From assembly GCA_022360435.1 (NCBI GenBank), contig JAKSCU010000362.1:1-52047 (forward strand): a stretch of 52,047 bases of DNA, written 5' to 3'. The position numbers and the translations under genes were made by a program. The notes beneath the pieces were generated by a model. The model made no database searches and had not been told where the DNA came from. It saw only the letters and a list, made by a program, of their open reading frames with translations. Source of the stretch: Bacillota bacterium (GTDB lineage Bacteria; Bacillota; Desulfotomaculia; Desulfotomaculales; Desulfallaceae). This document shows, one piece after another, positions 35,388 through 44,143 of this stretch; the first letter of the stretch is position 1; every line of letters begins with the position of its first letter.

Positions 35388-36940
35388 CACTCCAATAATA
35401 GAATCCCGAAATATTTGATAAATTCACCTTGGTCCCCCAGTGTCCGCAGGTTGTGCCCCGCCCGCCGCACCGTTGCAAACACGTCGATGCCGGACCCTTC
35501 CATGGAAGGCCTGGCATCCCTGGTGTTGCGGCAAATTCCGTCCGTGGCGCAGGCGTCGCAGAGGGCGCAGGGCCCGGCCCAAAGAGCAAAAGCTTTGTAA
35601 AAGCCTGCTTTAAAGGCGACTTTTTCGGCTTGCAGCACACGGCGCTGAAAATCCCCGGTGGGCGGAACCCCTGCCAGAAGCAAGCAACGGGTATACTCCC
35701 CCAGCATGGCCCTGGTTTTTCCCGGGGTGAGGCTGTCCGGTCGGCAATGGGGTTTCCCGTAGCTGCCGCAGCCGAACCGGCAGCGCAAATGAGCCCATTC
35801 CACAACCTGCACCGCCTCCGCCGGAATGGGGCTGACACTGCGAAATCCCATTTCTTTTATGGCGGCCGCAAGCCGGGCGCCGGGGTCCAAACAAAGTCGC
35901 CGCAAAACAGCCGGGCTTTTTCCGGCCAGCAACAGGGCGGTGTCCGACGCCAGGGGCAGCAGTTCCGTCGTGTGGAGTCTCCGCAGGGCCAGTTGCTCTT
36001 TGAGCCACCCGGCGGGATAAACCCTGCCGTTAAAGGTATTGACAAACATGTTCAAATCAAATAAAGCCGCTTTTTGGGGATAGTGTTCGCCAAAGAAATC
36101 GTGGATCAGCAATATCCCGTCTTCTTTAAGGCACGCCGCGGCTCGGTCCAAAAGCTTGACCATCTCGGTTTGGGCATAGGCGTGCACTATATTGGAAAGG
36201 ATGACCAGGTCGAAGCGCCCCGCCGGCACCGGCCAAGGCTCCAGTATATTGGCGGGACAAAAGTGGCACCGGTGGTAATATTCCTTTTCCCGCAACAGTT
36301 CGCCGGCATAGTCCAGCACCTCCGGAAGGTCCATCAATGTGGCCCGCAGCCCGGGAAAATGCTCTAAAAACCCGGCTGAAACGGCGCCGGCGCCCGAACC
36401 AACATCCAGTATCTCCCCCGCCAGGGGCGCGCCGGCAAAAAAAGGCACTATCTCTTTGACCTTGACCCGGGCCACGCAGTCCATGGCCCGGCTGTATGTG
36501 CGCATACGCCTGATTAACCCTTGGGGTTCCTCGTCCCGCCGGGCAAAATTAACCCTGCCCCCCTGCCTGAGGCAGCCATCCAGACTGCGCCAGTTGGGTT
36601 GTATATTCTTTCTCCACAAAATGGAATCTCCCTGGTAATCTTCCCCGCCCCGCACCAGGAATCTGCGGGATATGTTGGTGTTAAAGTATGTTTCTCCATG
36701 CCGGTCCAGCAGCCCCAAAGCGCAGAGAGCTTGCAGAAACCGCCGCAGCCCTTCCGGGTGCAAATCCAAATCCCCGGCCATCTCCCGCGGCGTTTTCCCC
36801 CCGGATTCAAGCAGAGTGAACAGCCCCAATTCCACGGCGGTGAAGAGGGCCTCCGAGTGCCAGTAAGCCGTGGCCAAATCTTCGAGGTACTGGGGACCGG
36901 CTGCCTGGGGGTCATGGTTCAGGTAAGGCAATGATTTCAC
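35387..36940 (-). CDS. bzaC: BzaC-like O-methyltransferase fused to DUF2284
   Basis: The 517-residue protein combines two domains. Residues 1-340 are a winged-helix-dimerised O-methyltransferase (AVELGLFTLLESGGKTPREM; SAM site EILDVGSGAGAVSAGFLE near 176-193). Residues about 376-517 match DUF2284, a predicted metal-binding domain: CRFGCGSYGKPHCRPDS, then CALCDACATDGICRN and RPSMEGSGIDV. BzaC O-methylates 5-hydroxybenzimidazole. The DUF2284 part may bind a metal or iron-sulfur centre; its role is unknown. The fusion is the odd feature, since many methyltransferases of this class lack it. It starts with GTG at 36940 behind a loose AAGGAAG, 16 bp after cobT. Confidence 0.72.
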   Translation of the reverse strand: MKSLPYLNHDPQAAGPQYLEDLATAYWHSEALFTAVELGLFTLLESGGKTPREMAGDLDLHPEGLRRFLQALCALGLLDRHGETYFNTNISRRFLVRGGEDYQGDSILWRKNIQPNWRSLDGCLRQGGRVNFARRDEEPQGLIRRMRTYSRAMDCVARVKVKEIVPFFAGAPLAGEILDVGSGAGAVSAGFLEHFPGLRATLMDLPEVLDYAGELLREKEYYHRCHFCPANILEPWPVPAGRFDLVILSNIVHAYAQTEMVKLLDRAAACLKEDGILLIHDFFGEHYPQKAALFDLNMFVNTFNGRVYPAGWLKEQLALRRLHTTELLPLASDTALLLAGKSPAVLRRLCLDPGARLAAAIKEMGFRSVSPIPAEAVQVVEWAHLRCRFGCGSYGKPHCRPDSLTPGKTRAMLGEYTRCLLLAGVPPTGDFQRRVLQAEKVAFKAGFYKAFALWAGPCALCDACATDGICRNTRDARPSMEGSGIDVFATVRRAGHNLRTLGDQGEFIKYFGILLLE

Positions 36941-36956
36941 CGGCCGCTCACTTCCT

Positions 36957-38030
36957 TTATGCCACCGGCCCGCTGTTCACCCCGGCGTCTTCAAAGGTGA
37001 GCATTTTATTGATGACCCGGGCCGCGGATTCCACAATATTCATCGCCAGCGCCGCCCCGCTGCCTTCGCCCAGGCGCAGGTTCAAATTCAGCAGCGGGTT
37101 GAGCCCCAGCTCTTCCAGCATGAACTGGTGCCCGTATTCCAGGGAACGGTGCGCCGCAATCATGTATTCAACCGAGTTGGGCGCCAAAGCCTTGGCCAAG
37201 AGCGCCCCGGCGGAGGAAATAAACCCGTCCACCACCACGGGCACCCGGTGATAGGCCGCCCCCAGGATGACCCCGGCAATGCCGCCAATCTCAAATCCCC
37301 CCACCTTGGCCAGCACATCCACCGGGTCCTTCGGGTCGGGGCGGTTCACGTCCATGGCTTTTTCAATGACCCTGATTTTATTCTCCAGCGCCTCGTCGCT
37401 GATTCCCGTCCCCCGGCCGGTAACCTGGCGGACCGGGCGTCCCGACAGCGCGGCTAAAATAGCGCTGCTGGGAGTGGTATTGCCGATGCCCATATCCCCC
37501 GTGGCCAACAGCTCCACACCGTCACGCGCCAGCCGGCCCGCGATTTCCATGCCGCTCTCCAGCGCCCGCCGGGCCTGCTGGCGGGTCATGGCGGGTTCTC
37601 GGACCATATTGCGGGTTCCATGGTCAATTTTATAGGATAGAATTTTCCCTTCCCGGGCCAGCGCGTCCAAATCGGCGGCCACTCCCATATCCGCCACCAC
37701 CACCGAGGCGCCGGCGGTTTCCGCCAACACGTTGATGGCGGCTCCGCCCACAACAAAGTTGTTCACCATTTGGGGAGTGACCTCCTGGGGGAAGGCGCTC
37801 ACCCCTTCCCGGACAACGCCGTGATCCCCGGCCATGGTGACAATCACTTTTCTTTTGACGGAAGGACGCAGGGTTTCTTTGATGCCCGCCAGTTGTTCCG
37901 CCAGAACCAGGAGCTCACCCAGGCTCCCCGGGGGAATGGCCAGCCGGCCCAGATAGTCTTTGGCCTGCCGGCGCCATTCCCGGCTGACCGGTTTAATCTC
38001 GGAAATCACCTTGTGCAGTTGGCAAGTCAT
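36957..38030 (-). CDS. cobT: Nicotinate-nucleotide--dimethylbenzimidazole phosphoribosyltransferase
   Basis: The 357-residue enzyme activates the lower-ligand base by forming its alpha-ribotide from nicotinate mononucleotide. It shows VTMAGDHGVVREGVSAFP, FVVGGAAINVLA, GDMGIGNTTPSSAI and, near residue 322, the catalytic Glu in LRLGEGSGAALAMN. Length is typical. Its ATG overlaps the cobS stop (ATGA). The close link with bza-type genes suggests the base it handles is made by this operon. Confidence 0.97.
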   Translation of the reverse strand: MTCQLHKVISEIKPVSREWRRQAKDYLGRLAIPPGSLGELLVLAEQLAGIKETLRPSVKRKVIVTMAGDHGVVREGVSAFPQEVTPQMVNNFVVGGAAINVLAETAGASVVVADMGVAADLDALAREGKILSYKIDHGTRNMVREPAMTRQQARRALESGMEIAGRLARDGVELLATGDMGIGNTTPSSAILAALSGRPVRQVTGRGTGISDEALENKIRVIEKAMDVNRPDPKDPVDVLAKVGGFEIGGIAGVILGAAYHRVPVVVDGFISSAGALLAKALAPNSVEYMIAAHRSLEYGHQFMLEELGLNPLLNLNLRLGEGSGAALAMNIVESAARVINKMLTFEDAGVNSGPVA

Positions 38031-38806
38031 AGCAATATCTCCTTTAATGTATTAAATAAACTCACGTCGAACTTGGTAAAAACAGCCAGGAGCGACGCCA
38101 GGGTCAGCACTTCGACACATTCACTGGCAGCCCCCAGGGTGTCCCCGGTTATTCCCCCGATTCTTCCGGCCATATACCATACCAGTAACGCGGCGCCGGC
38201 CAGAGCCGCAGCCAGCGGGATTAATCCGTGCCACCCAAGCAACAGTACCGCTAACAGCACAACGGTCAACGAGCTATAAAACACTTCCCGCCAACCCACA
38301 TGGACGGTAAAGTCCCCGGTCCCCCCGGCGGAGCGGGCATACCGGTAAAAGGCCGCCCCATAAACCTGGGACCAGCGGCCCAGCGCCACCGCCATAATTA
38401 TCGCCGCTCCCTGCGCGGTTGCGGGCATTTGGATCAACAGCACGTACTTTGCCAGCAATACCAATACACCCGCCGTTACCCCGTGGGAACCGACCCGGCT
38501 GTCCCTCATTATTTCCAGCATCCGTTCCCGGGATTTGCCGCCGAAAAGCCCGTCGGCGGTATCCATCAAACCGTCCCCGTGCAGATTGCCGGTAATGATG
38601 ATTAAAAACGCCAAAGCCGCCAGACTGCTCACCGCAGGCGCGAAAACCAGAGACGTTAAGGCATGCAAAGCAGCGGCGCCGGCTCCCAGCAGCGCCCCCA
38701 CCAGGGAAAAAAACGCCATGGAACGAGCCATACTTCTTTCTTCCACGCCGCCCCGGACAGCAACCGGTATTCTCGTTAAAAATTGTACCGCCAATAAAAA
38801 TCCCAA
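38027..38806 (-). CDS. cobS: Adenosylcobinamide-GDP ribazoletransferase (cobalamin synthase)
   Basis: The 259-residue membrane enzyme joins adenosylcobinamide-GDP to alpha-ribazole to complete cobalamin. It has the family start FLLAVQFLTRIPV, the metal-binding signature GDGLMDTADGLFGG near residue 78-91, and about seven hydrophobic helices. The start is a TTG at 38806; GGAG lies only two bases before it, so the true start may differ by a few codons. It is the first gene of the operon. No cobalamin riboswitch was seen in the 260 bp upstream. Confidence 0.95.
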   Translation of the reverse strand: MGFLLAVQFLTRIPVAVRGGVEERSMARSMAFFSLVGALLGAGAAALHALTSLVFAPAVSSLAALAFLIIITGNLHGDGLMDTADGLFGGKSRERMLEIMRDSRVGSHGVTAGVLVLLAKYVLLIQMPATAQGAAIIMAVALGRWSQVYGAAFYRYARSAGGTGDFTVHVGWREVFYSSLTVVLLAVLLLGWHGLIPLAAALAGAALLVWYMAGRIGGITGDTLGAASECVEVLTLASLLAVFTKFDVSLFNTLKEILL

Positions 38807-38832
38807 TACTCCAGCCCCTCACAAAAAGAACA

Positions 38833-38852
38833 GGGAACGGTTTTTTTGTCCC
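38833..38852. repeat. Small GGGA...TCCC hairpin upstream of cobS
   Basis: GGGAACGG and a run of seven T residues are followed by GTCCC, giving a short imperfect hairpin of the same family as the other GGGACA elements. It lies in the presumed cobS leader. Confidence 0.35.
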
Positions 38853-38885
38853 GCACGCTGATTCTTACTACAATTATACTTTATA

Positions 38886-38926
38886 AAAAAAGCACACTTG
38901 TTCAGTTCCTCCGCGTGCGCTTTTTT
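38886..38926. terminator. Bidirectional terminator between cobS and the iron alcohol dehydrogenase
   Basis: AAAAAAGCACAC (38886-38897) faces GTGCGCTTTTTT (38915-38926) with one non-Watson-Crick position. The stem carries A- and T-runs on its two sides, so it can stop transcription in either direction. It separates the alcohol dehydrogenase unit from the cob/bza operon. Confidence 0.7.
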
Positions 38927-38957
38927 AACACTCTTATCCTTGAATCCGGCCTAAGTT

Positions 38958-38986
38958 GGGAACATTCCTCGAAGAGGTGTGTCCCC
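38958..38986. repeat. Palindromic GGGAACA/TGTCCC element
   Basis: The outer GGGAACA/TGTCCC pair and inner CCTC/GAGG arms form a hairpin with a three-base loop. It belongs to the same family as the hairpins at 1, 32504 and 39037. Confidence 0.5.
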
Positions 38987-38995
38987 TGACCTCTA

Positions 38996-39029
38996 ATGGC
39001 CGGGTATACTTTCCAAAGAGTATAAAATA
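38996..39029 (-). repeat. Copy 1 of a dispersed 34-bp repeat
   Basis: On the minus strand TTTTATACT, a variable stretch and then the 19-base core GGAAAGTATACCCGGCCAT (38996-39014) match the plus strand at 47132-47162. The core is identical in both copies. TATACT and AGTATA form a small internal hairpin. Confidence 0.7.
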
Positions 39030-39036
39030 AAAACAG

Positions 39037-39057
39037 GACAAGGAGCCGCCCCTTGTC
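39037..39057. repeat. GACAAGG/CCTTGTC hairpin, terminator-like for the alcohol dehydrogenase
   Basis: GACAAGG (39037-39043) and CCTTGTC (39051-39057) form a hairpin 9 bp after the stop codon of the alcohol dehydrogenase gene. On the minus strand it is followed within three bases by TTTTTATTTT. The loop closely resembles that of the hairpin after cimA. Confidence 0.65.
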
Positions 39058-39066
39058 TTGCTTGGC

Positions 39067-40260
39067 TTATTCAATCTCGAAACAATTTGCCAGTATGTTT
39101 TTGATTACGTCTTCGGGCAGAGGGTACAACATCCCGGCGGGATCGATTTTTACGGACCAGTAAAGACTTCCCAAGACATTTTTGCGCACTTTGGACGAAA
39201 ATACCGGTTCCACCCCGCACTCCCGCTGCAGGGAACGCACCGCCTCCACCGCCGCTTTCAGCGCCTCTTCCGGGGCCATGCCCTTAATATGCACATCAAA
39301 GGCCCGGGCCAGTTCTTCAGCTTTAGGCAGGTAGTGGCGGGGGAGTTTTTCCATCACCACCGGCAGAAGCACCGCGTTGGTTTCCCCGTGAGGTATCCTC
39401 ATCTGCGCTCCCACCGCATGGGCAATATTATGCACGGGATAAAACAGCCCGGACATGGCAAAACTCATTATGGACATATTGCTGGCCACCAGCATTTTGG
39501 TGCGGGCCTCCAGGTTTGCGCCATCCGCAACGGCCAGCGGCAGATTTTTGGCAATCAGCCTGATGGCCTGCAGGGCCAGGGAATCGATCATGCAGTTGGC
39601 GCCCGGCGAACTCAGCCCCTCCACCGCGTGGCACAACGCGTCAAATCCCGTGTGGGCGGTCATTTTAGGGGAGAGTCCCACCGTCAGGTCCGGGTCCAGC
39701 AGCGCCACGTCCGCCGGAAGGTACGGGTGAATCAAATCCGCCTTGATCTTCATCATTTCATTGTAAATTACCGCTATGGGTGAAACTTCCGAGCCGGTGC
39801 CAGCGGTGGTGGGAATGGCCACGTGCGGTACTCCCAGCGGTTTTCCCAGGGGTTTCAGGTACAGACCCATGTTGCCCAAAATTATTTCTTTAACATCGGT
39901 CACCTGCATGCCCAGCATGGCCTTAACGCCCTTGGCGGTATCAAGGACGCTTCCCCCGCCCACGGCCAGTATGCCGTCGGCCGCAATCTCACGGTACCAC
40001 CTGGCGCAGTCATTGACAGCGCCGCTGGCCGCGTCCTGTTCTATTTTATCATAAATACCGGCCAGAGCCGGTCCCCCCTGCACCTGAAAAATTGACTCGA
40101 TTTGCTCCACTATACCGGCCTTGACCAGCCCTTGGTCGGTAAGCAGGGCCACCCGCCGGCAGCCCAATTCCATAAAACGCTGGCAAACAAAGGTGCGGCA
40201 ACCGGAACCCACTTCCACAGTGGTATGAAAATCCCACACAAAATATCTCGGCGCTCCCAT
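39067..40260 (-). CDS. Iron-containing alcohol dehydrogenase
   Basis: The 397-residue enzyme belongs to the type III (iron-dependent) family. It has GILAVGGGSVLDTAKG for NAD(P) binding, PTTAGTGSEVSPIAVI, and metal-ligand regions with HTGFDALCHAVEG, HNIAHAVGAQ and IPHGETNAVLL. Substrate specificity is not predictable; short-chain alcohol/aldehyde interconversion is usual. The ATG at 40260 follows GGGAGG at 9 nt; an upstream TTG is too close to the ribosome site. It lies 35 bp after an aldehyde dehydrogenase gene, so the pair may link an alcohol to its acid. Confidence 0.94.
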   Translation of the reverse strand: MGAPRYFVWDFHTTVEVGSGCRTFVCQRFMELGCRRVALLTDQGLVKAGIVEQIESIFQVQGGPALAGIYDKIEQDAASGAVNDCARWYREIAADGILAVGGGSVLDTAKGVKAMLGMQVTDVKEIILGNMGLYLKPLGKPLGVPHVAIPTTAGTGSEVSPIAVIYNEMMKIKADLIHPYLPADVALLDPDLTVGLSPKMTAHTGFDALCHAVEGLSSPGANCMIDSLALQAIRLIAKNLPLAVADGANLEARTKMLVASNMSIMSFAMSGLFYPVHNIAHAVGAQMRIPHGETNAVLLPVVMEKLPRHYLPKAEELARAFDVHIKGMAPEEALKAAVEAVRSLQRECGVEPVFSSKVRKNVLGSLYWSVKIDPAGMLYPLPEDVIKNILANCFEIE

Positions 40261-40295
40261 TACAATCAACCTCCCTTTTATACCTGACCGGTTTA

Positions 40296-41813
40296 TTATT
40301 TATTCAGCCCGATTAAAGGATTAAAGAACTTGTCATCCGCTCCGGGGGTAAGGTCCTGGCAGATGTGCTTCACCTCACTGTAGTTCAACAGCGCGTGATA
40401 GCAGTTTTCCCTGCCCAGGCCGCTCTGCTTGTAGCCGCCGAAGGGAGCGTCGGGTCTCAGCATGTGCCAGGTGTTGATCCACACCGTGCCCGCCCGCAGC
40501 CTGGCCGCCAGTTTTTGGGTCTCGGCCACGTTTTTGCCGCATATGCCGGCGCCCAGGCCGTAAATGGTTTCGTTGGCCATGGCCACGGCCTCGTCCACAT
40601 CGTCGTAAGGAATGACGCACTGTACCGGACCGAATATTTCCTCCCTGGCGATGGTCATGTCGTTGCGGCAGTTAATAAAAATGGTGGGCGTAAAGAAAAA
40701 GCCCCGCCCGTAGTCCCCGCCGGTAAGCCTTTGACCGCCGTAAAACAGTTCCGCCCCTTCCTTTTGGGCGGTTTCCACGTAATTAACGATTGTGTCCAAC
40801 TGCATGGCATTGGCAATTGGCCCCAGGTCGGTGGCCATATCAAGCTGGTCTCCGATGGTCAATTTTTTAATTTTTTCCACCATGCGCTCCGCCAGCTCTT
40901 GCTGCCTGTGCCGGGGAACGAACAGTCTGGTGCCGGACTCGCAAACCTGACCGGAATTCAGCAGAAAAGCGAACAAACTAACATTGACGGCCAAGTCCAT
41001 GTCGGCGTCATCGAGGATAATCAGCGGGGACTTGCCGCCCAGTTCCAGGGTGACCCTCTTGATGCTGTCCGATGCCAGCCGGGCAATCCTGCGTCCCACT
41101 TCGGTGGAACCGGTAAAGGCCACCTTGTCCACGTCGGGGTGGGTAACCAGCCGTTCGCCCACCGCCCCTCCGGGCCCGCAGACCACATTGAAAACCCCGG
41201 CCGGCAGCCCGGCCATGCGCAGCAGGCCGGCCATTTCCAGGGTGGTCACCGGCGTTGTGCTGGCCGGTTTGACCACAATGCTGTTGCCCATGGCCAGGGC
41301 CGGGGCTATTTTCCAAGCCGCCAGAATCATGGGGTAATTCCAGGGGGTTATTCCGGCGCAAACACCCACCGGTTCCCTTTTCCAGTAGCTGTGCACCGGC
41401 ACTATCCAAGGCGGGCACATGGCGTGCTCAACCCGGGGCAGTTCCTTTAAAGTTAACGCCGTCATATAAAAGGTGGCGGCGGTTATGGCTATGTCCACGG
41501 TGCTGGTGCGGCGGATGGTGCCCCCGGATGTGACGGATTCCAGGTTGGCCAGCTTATCCTTGTTCAGAAAGATCAGCATGGCGGCGTTCATAAGCACATT
41601 GGCCCGTTCTTCCGGAGTCTTGCCCGACCAGACCCCGGACTCCAAGGTCTGTTTCGCCGATTGCACCGCCCTGTCCACATCGGCTTCGGTTCCCTTGGCC
41701 ACTTTGAACACCGTCCGGCTATTGGCCGGATTGATGACGTCGGTAAATTCCACCGAGTCCCCGCCGGTGTATTTTCCATCGATATAATTGAGATATTCCG
41801 TAACAGAGCTCAT
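40296..41813 (-). CDS. NAD(P)-dependent aldehyde dehydrogenase
   Basis: The 505-residue enzyme shows the ALDH signature set: PWNYPMILAAWKIAPALA, FTGSTEVGRRIA, the catalytic Glu in VTLELGGKSPLI, the catalytic Cys in NSGQVCESGTRLF, and EEIFGPVQCVIPYDD. It resembles the betaine-/gamma-aminobutyraldehyde branch, but the substrate is not clear. The ATG at 41813 has GGAGG 7-8 nt upstream. It is the first gene of a two-gene unit with the iron alcohol dehydrogenase. Confidence 0.95.
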   Translation of the reverse strand: MSSVTEYLNYIDGKYTGGDSVEFTDVINPANSRTVFKVAKGTEADVDRAVQSAKQTLESGVWSGKTPEERANVLMNAAMLIFLNKDKLANLESVTSGGTIRRTSTVDIAITAATFYMTALTLKELPRVEHAMCPPWIVPVHSYWKREPVGVCAGITPWNYPMILAAWKIAPALAMGNSIVVKPASTTPVTTLEMAGLLRMAGLPAGVFNVVCGPGGAVGERLVTHPDVDKVAFTGSTEVGRRIARLASDSIKRVTLELGGKSPLIILDDADMDLAVNVSLFAFLLNSGQVCESGTRLFVPRHRQQELAERMVEKIKKLTIGDQLDMATDLGPIANAMQLDTIVNYVETAQKEGAELFYGGQRLTGGDYGRGFFFTPTIFINCRNDMTIAREEIFGPVQCVIPYDDVDEAVAMANETIYGLGAGICGKNVAETQKLAARLRAGTVWINTWHMLRPDAPFGGYKQSGLGRENCYHALLNYSEVKHICQDLTPGADDKFFNPLIGLNK

Positions 41814-42019
41814 TACTTTCCTCCTCCTCTTGGATTAATCAAATAACACTCTGCATGGCGTATAATATGTTCTTGCAATAATTAGTTATGCTTAAATAAT
41901 ATCCCTGCTCTCTGCCAGCCCCGCACCGGCAGGAGTTCCGGCATAGGTGAAGAAAACGGTTGATAAAACATCAAAAATGCATGGCTCCCGGTAACAGCCA
42001 TTAAAAGGAGGGATACTTG

Positions 42020-42363
42020 TTGTCTGAAATGATTGCTTATTGCGGGCTTATTTGCTCCAGCTGTCCATCATTTTTGGCCACTAAAAACAATGACGACGTT
42101 GCCGGGGAAAAAAATGCGGTATGTATGCCAAACTGTACAAATTTAATGTGAAACCCGAAGATATCAATTGCGACGGATGTTTGTCCGTGGGAAAAAGGTT
42201 GATTGAATATTGCCAAACTTGCGAAATCAGGCGGTGCTGCGGCCAAAAGGGTTTGGAAAACCGCGCTCTCTGCGCTGAACAGCCGGGCGACAAACTTGCC
42301 GGCTTCCACGAGTTTTCGCCATATGCAAAAAAGTGTTTTGAAGCCCTGAAAAAAGCGTACTAA
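42020..42363 (+). pseudogene. DUF3795 protein split by a -1 frameshift at an A7 run
   Basis: The first frame starts with TTG at 42020 (GGAGGG 7 nt upstream) and reads MIAYCGLICSSCPSF, the DUF3795 N-terminus. After GEK it hits seven A residues at 42108-42114. The family sequence then continues one base back, with KLYKFNVKPEDINCDGC, CQTCEIRRCC and FHEFSPYAKKCFEAL. Together the two frames give a full-length DUF3795 protein, a Cys-rich small protein of unknown function. The A-run may be a mutation, a sequencing error, or a -1 slip site (A_AAA_AAT). Confidence 0.78.
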
Positions 42364-42435
42364 TTCGGTTCCTGGAGCGTGGGCTTTTTGATGCTTTTTT
42401 CCTTTGCTTTTGCCAGATATCCTAAAATATGAAAA

Positions 42436-42467
42436 GATAAGACAAGGAACCGTCCCCTTGTCTTATC
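42436..42467. repeat. 12-bp-stem hairpin after cimA, terminator-like
   Basis: GATAAGACAAGG (42436-42447) pairs perfectly with CCTTGTCTTATC (42456-42467) around an 8-nt loop. It begins 5 bp past the cimA stop. On the minus strand the second arm is followed by TTTTCATATTTT, so it can terminate the ilv-leu operon. It belongs to the GGGACA/AAGG hairpin family. Confidence 0.75.
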
Positions 42468-42472
42468 CTGGT

Positions 42473-44086
42473 TTAGAACTTGCCGCGAAAGACGCCGGTG
42501 ATTTTTTGGGGGTCTTCCTCGTCTTTTGTTTCCAGCCGCAGCAAGCCGTAGGCAATGCTGTCCACCAGCGCCTGCCAGCTGGCTTCGATGATGTTGGCGC
42601 TGACGCCCACGGTGCCCCAGGAACAGTGACCGTCGCCGGTTTCCACCAGCACCCGCACCAGCGCGCCGGTGCCGTCTTTGCCGTCCAGCACCCGCACCTT
42701 GTAGTCGGCCAACTGCATGCCGGCCACTTGCGGGTAGGATTCCTCCAGGGCCTTGCGCAGCGCGTTGTCCAGGGCGTTCACCGGGCCGTTGCCCTCGGCG
42801 GCGGTGTGCACCACCCGGTCGTTGACGTTCATCTTGATAATGGCCTCGGAGTAAACCGTGCCGTCCCGCATTTCAATCAATATTTTCAGATTCTCCAGGG
42901 AAAAGGGCTCTCGGTAGTCGTGGAAAGCCTTGCGCAAGCGCAGTTCGAACGAACCTTCGGCTCCCTCGAACTGGTAACCGCGGTTCTCCAAATCTTTCAA
43001 TTCCTCCAGCAGCTTGCGGTTTTCCTCTTTTTCCAGACCCAGCCCCAAATCCAGTTCTTGGGATTTGTAAAGCAGGTTGCTGATGCCGCTAAGTTCGGAG
43101 ACCAGCACCCGCCGCCGGTTGCCCACTTTTTCGGGCTCAATGTGTTCGTATGTCCGGGGGTTTTTCAACAGCGCGTTGACGTGCACACCCGCCTTGTGGG
43201 CGAAGGCGCTGCCCCCCACGTAAGGTTGATTGTTCATGGGATGCATGTTGGCCACTTCGCTGACGTACCGGGACAGTTCGGTAAGCTTGGCCAGGCTGCT
43301 TTCAGGCAAACTCTCCAGGCCGCACTTCAAAGCCAGGTTGGAAATAACCGAGCAAAGGTTGGCGTTGCCGCAACGCTCGCCGTAACCGTTAATGGTGCCC
43401 TGCACCTGCACGACGCCGGCCTGCACCGCCATCAGCGAGTTGGCCACGGCCAGCTCGCCGTCGTTGTGACAGTGGATGCCCAAAGGTACGCTTAATTCCC
43501 GCGCCACGGCGGAAACCATAGCCTGTATTTCGCCGGGCAAACGGCCGCCGTTGGTGTCACAGAGAATAACCCTGTCCGCGCCGCCCTCCCGGGCGGCCCG
43601 CAGGGTGGCTAAGGCATATTCCCGGTTGGCCTTGAACCCGTCAAAAAAGTGCTCGGCGTCGTAAAAAACGTCCATGCCCTTTTCTTTGAGATAAGCCACC
43701 GATTCTCCAATCATTTGCAAGTTTTCTTCCAAGGTGGTTTGCAGGGCGTATTTCACGTGAAAATCCCATGTCTTACCGAATATTGTGGCCACGGGAACAC
43801 CGGCTTTGACAATTTGCTGCAAATTTTCATCTTGGGCAGCCTCAACGCCGGGTTTCCTGGTACTGCCAAAAGCGGTGAGGCGGGCATTGTTTAACCGGCG
43901 CTCTTTAATAAGCTCGAAAAAAACCATATCCTTGGGGTTGGACCCGGGCCAGCCCCCTTCAATATAATGAAAACCCAGTTCGTCAAGCCGAAGGGCTATT
44001 TTCACTTTGTCCTTGGCGGAAAAAGAAATGCCCTCACCCTGGGCTCCATCGCGCAGCGTTGTATCATATATCTCTATTTTAGGCAT
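42473..44086 (-). CDS. cimA: (R)-citramalate synthase
   Basis: The 537-residue enzyme condenses pyruvate with acetyl-CoA to citramalate, giving 2-oxobutanoate for isoleucine without threonine deaminase. It starts MPKIEIYDTTLRDGAQGEGI (HMGL-like catalytic core). HCHNDGELAVANSLMA and GTINGYGERCGNANL follow, and the C-terminal third is a LeuA dimer/regulatory domain (GHCSWGTVGVSANIIEAS). The GYGERCGNANL variant and the long C-terminus separate it from isopropylmalate synthase. The start ATG is behind GGAGGG. It is the last gene of the branched-chain operon and is followed directly by a terminator-like hairpin. Confidence 0.94.
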   Translation of the reverse strand: MPKIEIYDTTLRDGAQGEGISFSAKDKVKIALRLDELGFHYIEGGWPGSNPKDMVFFELIKERRLNNARLTAFGSTRKPGVEAAQDENLQQIVKAGVPVATIFGKTWDFHVKYALQTTLEENLQMIGESVAYLKEKGMDVFYDAEHFFDGFKANREYALATLRAAREGGADRVILCDTNGGRLPGEIQAMVSAVARELSVPLGIHCHNDGELAVANSLMAVQAGVVQVQGTINGYGERCGNANLCSVISNLALKCGLESLPESSLAKLTELSRYVSEVANMHPMNNQPYVGGSAFAHKAGVHVNALLKNPRTYEHIEPEKVGNRRRVLVSELSGISNLLYKSQELDLGLGLEKEENRKLLEELKDLENRGYQFEGAEGSFELRLRKAFHDYREPFSLENLKILIEMRDGTVYSEAIIKMNVNDRVVHTAAEGNGPVNALDNALRKALEESYPQVAGMQLADYKVRVLDGKDGTGALVRVLVETGDGHCSWGTVGVSANIIEASWQALVDSIAYGLLRLETKDEEDPQKITGVFRGKF

Positions 44087-44143
44087 TTTTATTTATCCCT
44101 CCGGGGCAGGTCGTTATTTCTTTCGGCACCGGTACGGGCTTTA

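Noticed and set aside
38807-39066. Cobalamin riboswitch expected upstream of cobS
   Set aside because: The conserved B12-box sequence is absent; the region is filled by a terminator and small palindromes.
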